Shown here: positions 18,008-25,733 of the stretch, one piece after another
How the letters are laid out: every line of letters begins with the position of its first letter
How positions within the stretch are numbered: the stretch's first letter is position 1
Assembly (NCBI GenBank): GCA_049718765.1
Contig: JBNARI010000002.1
Location: 1-64,000 of the forward strand
DNA: 64,000 bases
Direction of reading: 5' to 3'
From: JBNARI01 sp049718765
GTDB lineage: Bacteria > Bacillota > Sulfobacillia > DUMF01
Position numbers and translations under genes: made by a program
Notes under the pieces: generated by a model
What the model was told of the DNA's origin: nothing
What the model saw: the letters and a program-made list of their open reading frames with translations, nothing else
The model's database searches: none

Positions 18008-18781
18008 TCAAACGAACTTAAGGCTAACGGAACCCAGCTCGCAGAAGGAGACAGTAAAAACGTCGTTGGCGCGGGCGTCAACAGCGCCTGTTACGGCACC
18101 CGACAGTATGATCTCGCCGGCCTCCAACGCAATCCCAAAGGCCGCCAGCTTGTTGGCCAGCCATGCGACTGCTGCGGCTGGGTGTCCCCACACCGCTGCG
18201 CCAGCCCCAGTGTTTACTACCTCACCGTTTCTTTCTAAGACCATCCCCACAAGCCTCAAGTCGAGATCGTTTGCAGGTATCATCTTGCTCCCGAGGACCA
18301 CGCGCGCTGCTGAAGCGTTGTCGGCCACGGTGTCCGGTAACTTTATCTTCCAGTCACGTATCCGGCTGTCCACCACCTCGATGGCTGCCATCAGTCCTTC
18401 CGTAGCCCGCAGGACATCGGCAAAGGTAACACCGGGGCCTTGAAGCTTCTCCTTCAAAACGAAAGCAATCTCCCCTTCAACCTTGGGCGAAAGTACATGA
18501 CTCCTAGCCAAAGGCTCACCGGGCTGCAAAAGCATGTCGTCAAGAAGGTGACCGTAATCCGGCTCGTTAACGCCTAAAAGTTGCTGCATGGCCTTGCTTG
18601 TCAGCCCTATTTTCTTTCCTATGACTCTGCGCCCCTGAGCGGTTTTAACGCCTATGCCGTTCAATTGAATCCGGTAAGCTTCCTCCACTGTCAGTCCTGG
18701 AAACCTTGCCGTGAGCGGCTCCACGGGTACCCTAGTCCGCTCTGCTTCCAGAAGCTCCATGGATATGGCTTGAATGTCCAT
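18008..18781 (-). CDS. mhpD: 2-oxopent-4-enoate (2-keto-4-pentenoate) hydratase
   Basis: A 257-residue fumarylacetoacetate-hydrolase-superfamily hydratase of the MhpD/DmpE type. Seen are VIGKKIGLTSKAMQ, SPKVEGEIAFVL (metal-binding Glu pair), AIEVVDSRI and AAAVAWLANKLAAFG, all conserved in this family. It adds water to 2-oxopent-4-enoate to make 4-hydroxy-2-oxovalerate, the aldolase substrate. A 4-oxalocrotonate decarboxylase of the same fold is a less likely alternative. It overlaps the upstream MoCF-like gene by 50 bp. Confidence 0.92.
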   Translation of the reverse strand: MDIQAISMELLEAERTRVPVEPLTARFPGLTVEEAYRIQLNGIGVKTAQGRRVIGKKIGLTSKAMQQLLGVNEPDYGHLLDDMLLQPGEPLARSHVLSPKVEGEIAFVLKEKLQGPGVTFADVLRATEGLMAAIEVVDSRIRDWKIKLPDTVADNASAARVVLGSKMIPANDLDLRLVGMVLERNGEVVNTGAGAAVWGHPAAAVAWLANKLAAFGIALEAGEIILSGAVTGAVDARANDVFTVSFCELGSVSLKFV

Positions 18782-19685
18782 CGATCACCCCTCCATTACG
18801 CATTTTCTCGTGCCAGTGTTCGCGTAGAACTGAAGCTATGCGCGCTGCAAGGCTCCGGTCATCCACGCCCTGGTTTATTCCTTCCAACAGCGCCCGGCTG
18901 GCAAGAACCACTTCATTGTGGGGACCTGGAAGGGCTACAATCCGCGTAGCACCTACCCTCCCCACCGCAATCCGCACTCCCACCTTGTGATGCCGACGGT
19001 AATCGGGATCAAATTTGAGAATCCACGGGGTGTATGCGTTTTCATCAAGCCGCTTGATGGCCTCCACGTTCCAATCTTTATCCTCTGCGCCCACACCGCC
19101 CGTTATGACTATGAGGCCGTACCCTTGTGACAAAGCTCCTTCCAGGGTATTCAATACAGATTCCAGGTCATCATCCAGCACCCCGCCGAACTCCGCGACC
19201 ATTCCTGCCGAGCCCAGGAGGTCGATAAGGAAAGGCGAGTTCGTATCCATTATCTTTCCGTCCCTTACCTCGTTACCCGAAGCGAAGACAAGGGCTCGCC
19301 GGGAAATCATCCCTCTTATTTCATCCGCCATCTGCTCAGAGGCAGTTATGGCCCGTTTGGCTTCGTCCGGGTCCATGGCTATGAACCCCAGTACTCCTTC
19401 AGAATGAACGCTGGCCCCTGGCCCTAGCTTGACCCCTGGTACTTCCGAAAGCCGCTCCAGAAGTTCCCTGCCTTTGCCAGCCACTTTTTCGGCTTTTACC
19501 AGCCCCGCCAGTATATCAAATGCCACCACACCCGGGCGAACATCCACCACCACAACTTCCCGGTCAGGCAAGCCGAGGACGCCCGCTGTCACCCTGGCCA
19601 GCTCTCCCAGGTCAACAGCCTCCAGTTCCATGCCTTCAATCCAAAAGGTAGTTTTGTTGAGCAGATTCCACTCCACGGCAATCAC
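18732..19685 (-). CDS. MoeA/CinA-like molybdopterin-binding-fold protein
   Basis: A 317-residue protein whose central part has a MoCF-type fold. FASGNEVRDGKIMDTNSPFL resembles the TGDEL-G-I-DTN strand of MoeA and CinA, and LIVITGGVGAEDKDWN resembles their TGGTG loop. The N-terminal 110 residues are family-specific. GTG start, overlapping the QPRTase-like gene by 4 bp (GAGTGATT). Proteins with this fold bind pterins or nucleotides and take part in molybdenum cofactor synthesis or NMN deamidation. Which applies here is unknown. Its coupling to a QPRTase-like gene suggests a joint role in a cofactor or nucleotide reaction. Confidence 0.7.
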   Translation of the reverse strand: MIAVEWNLLNKTTFWIEGMELEAVDLGELARVTAGVLGLPDREVVVVDVRPGVVAFDILAGLVKAEKVAGKGRELLERLSEVPGVKLGPGASVHSEGVLGFIAMDPDEAKRAITASEQMADEIRGMISRRALVFASGNEVRDGKIMDTNSPFLIDLLGSAGMVAEFGGVLDDDLESVLNTLEGALSQGYGLIVITGGVGAEDKDWNVEAIKRLDENAYTPWILKFDPDYRRHHKVGVRIAVGRVGATRIVALPGPHNEVVLASRALLEGINQGVDDRSLAARIASVLREHWHEKMRNGGVIDGHSSHIHGASGSRAD

Positions 19686-20491
19686 TCCGGTAAACGTGCT
19701 ATGACGTCAAGGCTGAAATCCAAAAGCGGCGCGTCAATGATGGCCCTACCTACATCGATTATCTCGGCTCCAGCCTCAACTACCTCTCTTACCCTTACCC
19801 GGCTTACCGAACCTCCAAACGCTAACCGCACAGCATGCCTCAGCTCATTTGTCCTGAGGTAGTCCTCGGCAAGCACCAGATCTTGCACTTGGCCGGTATC
19901 AACCATGATTATCCCGGCCCCAGAGTAGGCTGCTTCCCGGACTTCCTCAGTAAGCGGCCCCGTTTCTCCCCTGATCTGAACTGCTATTACCCTGCCAGGG
20001 ATCTGTCGGGCCGACAGTACAGCCTCTCGAATGCTCCCGAACATGCGAACGTAATTCTTGTCAAGGTAGATGAAGGGCTCATTGTCTAGAAGACGTATGC
20101 CCGCACCGCCAACCGCTATGGCCCGGCGGAGCAGCGGCCTTATGTCCCTCGGGACCTTCTTCCATGCGCCGCATACAATCCGTGCCCGTTCGCCTGCCAA
20201 TGCTACCATTTCGGCAGCTTCGGTAGCCACTCCCGAAGGCTTACCAATAATACCCACCAGCTCCTCCTCAGCGCGAGCAACCTGCCAGGCTGAACCAACT
20301 CCCTCCAGGACTTTACTGCCAACCTCAAGGCGCGTACCTTCTCGTCCTATCCAGCGCAGCTCAATACCGAGTTCCTCGGCAGCTTTCCTCAGTTCTTCGA
20401 TGCCGGCTAGGACGCCTTTTTCCCTGGCCTTGATCTCAAACAAGTATCTGTGACCTGAAAGAGGGGCAAAGAGTACATTCCGGACATCCAA
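19682..20491 (-). CDS. Divergent QPRTase (NadC/ModD-type) homologue
   Basis: A 269-residue protein with the NadC order: N-terminal sandwich, then KPSGVATEAAEMV (NadC: SGIAT), then AIAVGGAGIRLLDN, then a C-terminal barrel ending VVEAGAEIIDVGRAIIDAP. The HR pair of NadC (GG-x-HR) has become IR. The TRKT segment reads AWKKVP, and the late IMLDN motif reads IMVDTG. Quinolinate phosphoribosyltransferase activity is therefore doubtful, and ModD-like or another N-glycoside chemistry is possible. TTG start with AAAGGGTGAG upstream. It is the first gene of the catabolic cluster. Confidence 0.7.
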   Translation of the reverse strand: MDVRNVLFAPLSGHRYLFEIKAREKGVLAGIEELRKAAEELGIELRWIGREGTRLEVGSKVLEGVGSAWQVARAEEELVGIIGKPSGVATEAAEMVALAGERARIVCGAWKKVPRDIRPLLRRAIAVGGAGIRLLDNEPFIYLDKNYVRMFGSIREAVLSARQIPGRVIAVQIRGETGPLTEEVREAAYSGAGIIMVDTGQVQDLVLAEDYLRTNELRHAVRLAFGGSVSRVRVREVVEAGAEIIDVGRAIIDAPLLDFSLDVIARLPE

Positions 20492-20842
20492 TGGCAGGCA
20501 CTCACCCTTTCAGCACATCCCGAGTGATTGATTTCTTTGGTAGTTCGGTATTGCGTCATGGTTCTCCTGCTGAAGGCAGCCATTGGGCATTCGGTATTAT
20601 CGAAAGTTGTCTGGTGTTATCGAACAGGTTGTCCCGCACACCACCCCCTTCATCATGGTACTGCCGGACTTGTCACTTCTCTGGCTACTGCGCTAAGCTT
20701 ATGCCCGACTCGTTCGGCCCCATTCTCTATGGCCCTCCTGCTGCTCCTTGCACTCCAAGTGAATCTCACACAATATCCAGCGCTGTTGACTTTCACCGCG
20801 AATCGTATTAACCTAAGAGTCAAGAAACCGACGTTGAAAGCT
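20492..20842. other. Divergent promoter region, no gene seen
   Basis: This stretch lies between the first gene of the minus-strand catabolic cluster and the plus-strand T-box leader. It must hold both promoters, but no confident -35/-10 pairs or IclR-type operator could be picked by eye. Confidence 0.35.
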
Positions 20843-21121
20843 ATGACTGGGAACAGTAACTGAGTGGACGTACCCAGAGAGCCGGGGGCAGGTGAAAGCC
20901 CGGTTGCGTTTCACCAGTGAAACCCGCCCGCGAGCTGCAGGCGATGAGCCGTGCCGGGTGCTCCCGTTACAGGGCTAGGCATAGCTCCTTCAGCAGTTTG
21001 TTTGCTGCGGGAGAGTGCCGAACCAACGAGATGGACCTTAGAAGTCCAACCAAGGTGGTACCGCGGAGGTTAGCCCCTTCGCCCTTGCCTGACGCAGGGC
21101 GGAGGGGCTTCGAACTTTTTA
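20843..21121 (+). promoter_or_regulatory. T-box riboswitch controlling proC
   Basis: The leader has the T-box order. Stem I has the AGAGAGCCGG element at about 20878-20887 and the GGTGAAAGCCCGG strand opposite it. The T-box sequence AAGGTGGTACCGCGG is at 21052-21066 and is followed at once by an intrinsic terminator. The antiterminator forms when uncharged tRNA pairs with the GGTGG region. A CCC codon (20923-20925, in GAAACCCGC) on the 3' side of stem I is a possible proline specifier, consistent with the downstream proC. Specifier assignment was by eye and needs folding. Confidence 0.85.
21072..21120 (+). terminator. T-box attenuator terminator
   Basis: AGCCCCTTCGCCCT (21072-21085) pairs with AGGGCGGAGGGGCT (21096-21109) with one G-U pair, and is followed by a short U tract (21116-21120). 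The 5' arm begins a few bases after the T-box sequence, the normal position for competition with the antiterminator. Confidence 0.85.
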
Positions 21122-21133
21122 GGGGGGTCTAGC

Positions 21134-21961
21134 ATGTACACAGTTGGGTTTGTTGGAGCAGGCGCCATGGCCCAATCGTTGATTTCCGGTGTCATAAGTG
21201 CCGGTTTTTGCAAGCCGGAGCAAATATGGGTTACGAACCGCAGCAATGCAGAACGCCTCAGGCAGCTGAAGGAGAAATGGGGAGTAAACACGGTGTTCGG
21301 CAAGGCAGAACTCATGGCCAATTCGGACATCGTGGTAGTGGCAGTCAAGCCCAAGGATATGGCCGTTGCCTTACAGGAAATGCGCCCGCACGTCCGCAGC
21401 AATGGAAGTGCTGACCAGCTGGTGATATCGGTTGCTGCGGGCATACCCATTTCTTCCGTTGAACGCGCTTTGCCCGGCGGCATTCCTGTGGTGCGAGCCA
21501 TGCCCAATACCTCTTGCAAGGTGCTCGAGTCAGCCACTGCAATCGCCAGGGGCACTTACACGCAGGACCGCCACGCCGAGCAAGCGCGGCAGCTTTTTGC
21601 TTGCGTGGGCAAAGTGGTGGAAGTGGACGAAACCCTCATTGACGCGGTAACCGGCCTGAGCGGAAGTGGCCCTGCCTACGTCTACCTCCTGGCAGAAGCA
21701 CTGATCGAAGCCGGCCTCAAGCTCGGCCTGCCACAAGACGTTACGCTTACGCTGGCTTCCCAGACCCTTTACGGCGCTGCAAAGATGCTCAGGGAAACGG
21801 GTGAAAACCCATCGGTGCTGCGGAGGCAGGTTACATCGCCCAACGGCACCACCATGGCAGCCCTCAAGGCACTGGAGGAGGCAGGCTTCACTTCAGCGCT
21901 GGTGAACGCCGTGCAGAAGGCCAGCGCCAGGGCCCGGGAGCTGGCACAGCAATTCGCGTGA
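21134..21961 (+). CDS. proC: Pyrroline-5-carboxylate reductase
   Basis: A 275-residue ProC. The N-terminal Rossmann motif is VGFVGAGAMAQSLISG, the middle has VVVAVKPKDM and VRAMPNTSC, and the C-terminal dimer domain carries VTGLSGSGPAYVYLLAEALIEAG and the signature QVTSPNGTTMAAL. It reduces 1-pyrroline-5-carboxylate to proline with NAD(P)H, the last step of proline synthesis. The ATG follows AGGGGGG. Expression is governed by the T-box leader immediately upstream, so the gene is induced when charged tRNA-Pro (by inference) is scarce. It converges with the MFS gene, nine bases away. Confidence 0.97.
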   Translation: MYTVGFVGAGAMAQSLISGVISAGFCKPEQIWVTNRSNAERLRQLKEKWGVNTVFGKAELMANSDIVVVAVKPKDMAVALQEMRPHVRSNGSADQLVISVAAGIPISSVERALPGGIPVVRAMPNTSCKVLESATAIARGTYTQDRHAEQARQLFACVGKVVEVDETLIDAVTGLSGSGPAYVYLLAEALIEAGLKLGLPQDVTLTLASQTLYGAAKMLRETGENPSVLRRQVTSPNGTTMAALKALEEAGFTSALVNAVQKASARARELAQQFA

Positions 21962-21970
21962 GGAATGGGG

Positions 21971-23155
21971 TCACGCCCGGCACTTGGCCTGCCGCGCTTC
22001 TGGCAAGAGCAAAGCGAACGCCCAGGCGAGCACCTGCAGCGACAGTGCCAGGTAGAAAGCCGCCGTGAAATTGCCGAACAGGTCTGCCATGCGACCGGTT
22101 ATGGCAGGGGAGGCCACGGTACCCAGCGCGCTGGCGAAGTTCAGCATTCCGAAAGCAGTGGCGTACCGGGACTTGGGCACAGCGTCGGCCATGTAGGCCA
22201 CAATCAGCGGGTCCACCACCAGTTTTCCGGTTATTCCGTAGAGCACCAAACCCGCGATCAACAAGGCGTTTTGAGGCAGGGATATGAGCAGGAAGCAAAG
22301 GGCAGAAACGGGCAGCAGCACGATCAGTATCCTCCGCCTGCTCCCAATCCTGTCGGAAAGCAAGCCCCCGTAAACAGAAAAGGGGATCGAAAGCAGCGGG
22401 GCAATCGAACAAATCAGGGACCCGTAAGTAGGGCTAAAGCCCCTCGCCTCTTGAAGGTAAAACGGCAACCAGGTGAGCAACAGGTAGAAGCCGTACATCG
22501 AAATGAATGCCAGGCCGTAGCAGGCAATACTGCCGCGCAGGTCCAACCCACTCTCGCCGTGACCGCCCGCACCTCCCTCTTCCAGCTGCCCAGCCGGTTT
22601 GGGTGAGTGCTGCGCCGCGTCCCCCTGGATGACCATCAGCATCAAGACGGCAAGCCCCAGGGTGGCCACGCCAAGCACCACGAAAGGAACCCGCCACGAC
22701 ATCCCGTCGCGCGTGCTCCCGAAGCCGCCCGCAAGCAATCCGAGGATTATGCCCGCGGACATTCCCGAGTTGATCACAGCCATTCCAGCGGCTCTGTACT
22801 CATCGGGTATTTCTGCCCCAGCAATGGCGTACTCGTTCGAGTAATAAGTCCCCTGCCCAAGGCCCGTGAGCGCACGCACCGCCACGAATAGCTGCGGGTT
22901 GGTTACGCAGCCGCTCAGGATAGCACCGATTGCGTGCACGAAGTAGCCTGCAGCAAGCACCAGCTTCCGCGAGAAGCGGTCTCCGAGGAAACCAGCTGGC
23001 ACCTGCATGGCGCCGTAGGTCACGAAGAACGCCGAAGTTATCAGGCCGAGGGCCGTCCTGGAAAGGTGCCATTCTTCCTGAATGGCTTTCATCGACGCAG
23101 ACAACACGAGCCGGTTGGCGTAAATCAGCAACCAGCCTGTGAAGAACAATCCCAC
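21971..23155 (-). CDS. MFS transporter
   Basis: A 394-residue major facilitator protein with about 12 membrane helices. Signature loops are GFLGDRFSRK between helices 2 and 3 (G-x3-D-R-x-x-R/K) and GLLSDRIGSRRR between helices 8 and 9. A charged, Gly-rich cytoplasmic loop (residues about 190-215) separates the halves. The pattern is closest to anion/cation symporter or sugar-phosphate-type MFS proteins, but the substrate is not predictable. The start is taken as the GTG at 23155. The frame is open further upstream without a standard start codon and the ribosome site is weak. Confidence 0.85.
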   Translation of the reverse strand: MGLFFTGWLLIYANRLVLSASMKAIQEEWHLSRTALGLITSAFFVTYGAMQVPAGFLGDRFSRKLVLAAGYFVHAIGAILSGCVTNPQLFVAVRALTGLGQGTYYSNEYAIAGAEIPDEYRAAGMAVINSGMSAGIILGLLAGGFGSTRDGMSWRVPFVVLGVATLGLAVLMLMVIQGDAAQHSPKPAGQLEEGGAGGHGESGLDLRGSIACYGLAFISMYGFYLLLTWLPFYLQEARGFSPTYGSLICSIAPLLSIPFSVYGGLLSDRIGSRRRILIVLLPVSALCFLLISLPQNALLIAGLVLYGITGKLVVDPLIVAYMADAVPKSRYATAFGMLNFASALGTVASPAITGRMADLFGNFTAAFYLALSLQVLAWAFALLLPEARQAKCRA

Positions 23156-23209
23156 CAGTCGCTGCCAGTATGACCTAGGTTGCAGTTGGCTCCCACTCCC
23201 TTCACGTGC

Positions 23210-24211
23210 TCAGGCTCCCGCGCGGCAAAGCGTGCCGCCGTAGCTTCGTAGCAGCTCCTCTGCAGCAGCGTATGTGTCCATCTCCCTGCCAAGGACCTTT
23301 TCCGCAAGCTCCTTGAGGAACCCCGACCTGCGTGCCGGATCAATCACCATGGAATCCAGCATGTGCTCCAACACCGCCTCTATTTCTGCCGCGCTCGCCT
23401 CGAGCCTGCGCCTTTTGTACTCACCCGTCCTGTGCAAATATTCCCCGTGCTCTTCCACCGCCTTCCACAGTTCTCCGACGCCCTTGCCCTCCGTGGCAAC
23501 GGTGCGAACGACTGGAGGCCGCCATCCACCGTTCTGTTTCATGTCAAGCACCATTTCTATCTCCGCCACCGTCCGGTCGGCACCCTCGCGGTCCGCCTTG
23601 TTCACGGCAAACACGTCCCCTATTTCCAGAATCCCCGCCTTTATGGCCTGCACGTCATCCCCAAGACCGGGAACCACCACCACAACCACAGTGTGTGCGA
23701 AACGCATTATGTCTACCTCAGACTGCCCGGCACCAACTGTTTCCACAATGATCACGTCGTACCCGGCAGCATCGAGGAGGGCAATCACGTCCCCTGTGGC
23801 TGCAGACAGTCCCCCGAGGCTGCCCCTCGTTGCCAGGCTGCGGATGAATACCCCTTCGTCCAGGAAATGCGACTCCATCCTGATCCTATCCCCCAGGATT
23901 GCCCCGCCGCTGAACGGGCTGCTGGGGTCGACCGCCACCACGCCCACGGTGTTTCCCCTCTTCCTGTACTCACCGATGAGCCCGTCGACCAACGTGCTCT
24001 TGCCCGCGCCTGCTGGCCCGGTTACACCAACTACCCTTGCTCTCCCAGCAAGGGGATGGGCTGCCCTCAGGAGCTCGCAGTAGCCTTCTTCCCTGTCCTC
24101 AACCAAGCTAAGCGCTCTTGCAAGTGCTCTCCTGTTCCCACCGCGGATTTCCTCCAGAACCTTCTGGCTGTGATTTGCTGGCGTCCTGCCCACTTTGATC
24201 AACTCCCCCAT
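23210..24211 (-). CDS. meaB: Methylmalonyl-CoA mutase-associated GTPase MeaB
   Basis: A 333-residue G3E-family P-loop GTPase of the MeaB/ArgK type. Motifs are the Walker A VTGPAGAGKSTLVDGL, the switch region VAVDPSSPFSGGAILGDRIRM, VETVGAGQSEVDI (Walker B region) and NKADR (base recognition). MeaB protects and loads B12-dependent mutases. The ATG at 24211 (GGAGG upstream) gives the family's normal N-terminus, EEIRGGNRRALARALSLVE. The frame is open to 24304. It overlaps the EFR1-type gene. No mutase subunit is in the window, so its client enzyme lies elsewhere. Confidence 0.93.
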   Translation of the reverse strand: MGELIKVGRTPANHSQKVLEEIRGGNRRALARALSLVEDREEGYCELLRAAHPLAGRARVVGVTGPAGAGKSTLVDGLIGEYRKRGNTVGVVAVDPSSPFSGGAILGDRIRMESHFLDEGVFIRSLATRGSLGGLSAATGDVIALLDAAGYDVIIVETVGAGQSEVDIMRFAHTVVVVVVPGLGDDVQAIKAGILEIGDVFAVNKADREGADRTVAEIEMVLDMKQNGGWRPPVVRTVATEGKGVGELWKAVEEHGEYLHRTGEYKRRRLEASAAEIEAVLEHMLDSMVIDPARRSGFLKELAEKVLGREMDTYAAAEELLRSYGGTLCRAGA

Positions 24212-24996
24212 AAGTTCCTCCATCTGTTCTTGCCTACAGTCCATCTCCGGATCTGGATTGCTTCCTTGGGGCAAACGTTCACACACCTCAAGCATGTCTC
24301 GCAACCTGTCTCAAACCGCACGGTTCCACCTGTTAGGGTTATGTTCCCATTGGGACAGCGCTGCGCGCAAATCCCACACAAGTCGCAGCTGGAGTCCACC
24401 CAGAACCCCCGCCTCAACACGAGTTCAAGCACAAGCCGCCCAACTGCGTTCAAGGCACCTGTCAAGAGCTCCTCGGCTGCGGATGCAAGCTTGACTTCGG
24501 GTCCCGGCCGTTCCCGACCAATCAGCTCTTCCACCACCTGGGCCGCGAGCATTTCAACCTGCTGCTCCGGGTTACGCTGCGCCAGCGCGGAGCCCTTCCT
24601 TGCCATCACAACTGCTATTGTATCAGGCATGCGGATCGAGTTCGTTCCTCGGACATTGTAGCCCCGCCTGGCAAACCGCCTGGCCATCACCGCAACTGCC
24701 GCGAATGGCGCGCCCCCGTGGGTGCAAAACAGGAATGCGGGTTTGCCCCGGCCGTCAGGCAGTTTCTCCACAAACTGCCTGAATACCAGCGGCGCGTGGA
24801 AGGCGTAAACCGGGAAGCCCGCGACTATTGCATCGACCAACCCCAGCACCCTGGGGTCAAGTTCCTCGATGCTCATGCAAGTTGTGGCGGCTACCTGCTC
24901 CCGCTGTGCCGCCTGCCTTCGGATGGCCCTCGCTAGCTCCTCGGCCACCAGCCTCGTGTTACCTGATCCGCTGAAATATGCCACTGCAACTTCCAT
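24199..24996 (-). CDS. EFR1-type flavodoxin-ferredoxin fusion
   Basis: A 265-residue protein. The N-terminal flavodoxin domain has the FMN loop FSGSGNTRLVAEELARA and the second loop FCTHGGAPF. The C-terminal ferredoxin domain has two 4Fe-4S motifs (CDLCGICAQRCP and CETCLRCVNVCP). This architecture matches the EFRs (flavodoxin-ferredoxin) of anaerobes, which shuttle low-potential electrons. Start at the ATG at 24996, with TTTTGGAG upstream. It is tightly packed between the HAD and meaB genes, so the three are probably one operon. Confidence 0.92.
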   Translation of the reverse strand: MEVAVAYFSGSGNTRLVAEELARAIRRQAAQREQVAATTCMSIEELDPRVLGLVDAIVAGFPVYAFHAPLVFRQFVEKLPDGRGKPAFLFCTHGGAPFAAVAVMARRFARRGYNVRGTNSIRMPDTIAVVMARKGSALAQRNPEQQVEMLAAQVVEELIGRERPGPEVKLASAAEELLTGALNAVGRLVLELVLRRGFWVDSSCDLCGICAQRCPNGNITLTGGTVRFETGCETCLRCVNVCPKEAIQIRRWTVGKNRWRNLWGS

Positions 24997-25001
24997 TGCT
25001 T

Positions 25002-25733
25002 TCACTCCAAAACCACCCACCTGATGAACCTTGCCGCCTCTTCGAAACGGCGCACCCTGTGCAGTCTGGGGCTGCACAGCCTCCTTTCGAGCTGCACGTC
25101 TCCCCTGAGCGGCGGCCGCTGCAATGAAGCGCTGCCCGGGTTTTCAGGTTCCACCAGCACTGTAATCATGCCCGCATCCACTGCACCGGAGTCTGTGTAG
25201 GGGTTGTCTCCCACGAACACGCTCTTTCGAGGATCCAGTCCCAGTTTATCACAGGCGTGCGTGAAAATGCCCGGCCAAGGCTTGGGTTGCAGCCGGTCGC
25301 CAGGAGTGAATACGTTTCCCCTGGTGAACCACGCGCCAAGGCCCAGCCGCTCGATCTTGGCCATTTGAAACACCAACGGACCGTTGGTCACGATACCCAC
25401 CGGGACACATCGGGAGGCCAGCTCACGGAGGAATTCCAGCACCCCCTGGTGAGGCGCTACCCTGGAAAGGAAGAGCTCCATTAGCTGCGCACCCTTTTCT
25501 CTCCACCCCGGAATCCCCACTGCCGCTTCCAGGAGCACCCCCACGAATTGGTCCACGTCTTCCGGTTGGGAGTTCTCCCGGGAAAAGTAGCAGCTCCAGA
25601 ACTTGCCTTCGATCACATCGCACATGCCCGGGGGAGCAATTTGCTGCAGCGCCAGCCGCATCGGCTGCGCCAGGTCGTACAAAGTGCCGTCCAAGTCAAA
25701 CAGGGCTCCCGTCCTCCGCTCGACCACGCCCAT
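25002..25733 (-). CDS. HAD-superfamily hydrolase
   Basis: A 243-residue HAD-IA-type phosphatase. Motif I is LFDLDGTLYD, motif II VTNGPL, motif III the Lys of KPWPGIF, and motif IV VGDNPYTDSGAVDAGM. The ATG at 25733 overlaps the stop of a CobS remnant (TGATG), which is the expected coupling to a cobS gene. Because a longer frame runs through this ATG from an SLH protein, gene callers will report a 641-residue fusion. The independent HAD start is more credible. A role in cobalamin synthesis (alpha-ribazole or similar phosphatase) is possible but unproven. Confidence 0.85.
   Translation of the reverse strand: MGVVERRTGALFDLDGTLYDLAQPMRLALQQIAPPGMCDVIEGKFWSCYFSRENSQPEDVDQFVGVLLEAAVGIPGWREKGAQLMELFLSRVAPHQGVLEFLRELASRCVPVGIVTNGPLVFQMAKIERLGLGAWFTRGNVFTPGDRLQPKPWPGIFTHACDKLGLDPRKSVFVGDNPYTDSGAVDAGMITVLVEPENPGSASLQRPPLRGDVQLERRLCSPRLHRVRRFEEAARFIRWVVLE

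Noticed and set aside
23363..24661. A 432-codon plus-strand ORF crossing meaB and the EFR1 gene
   Set aside because: It crosses two well-conserved genes on the other strand and has low-complexity His/Pro/Cys content.
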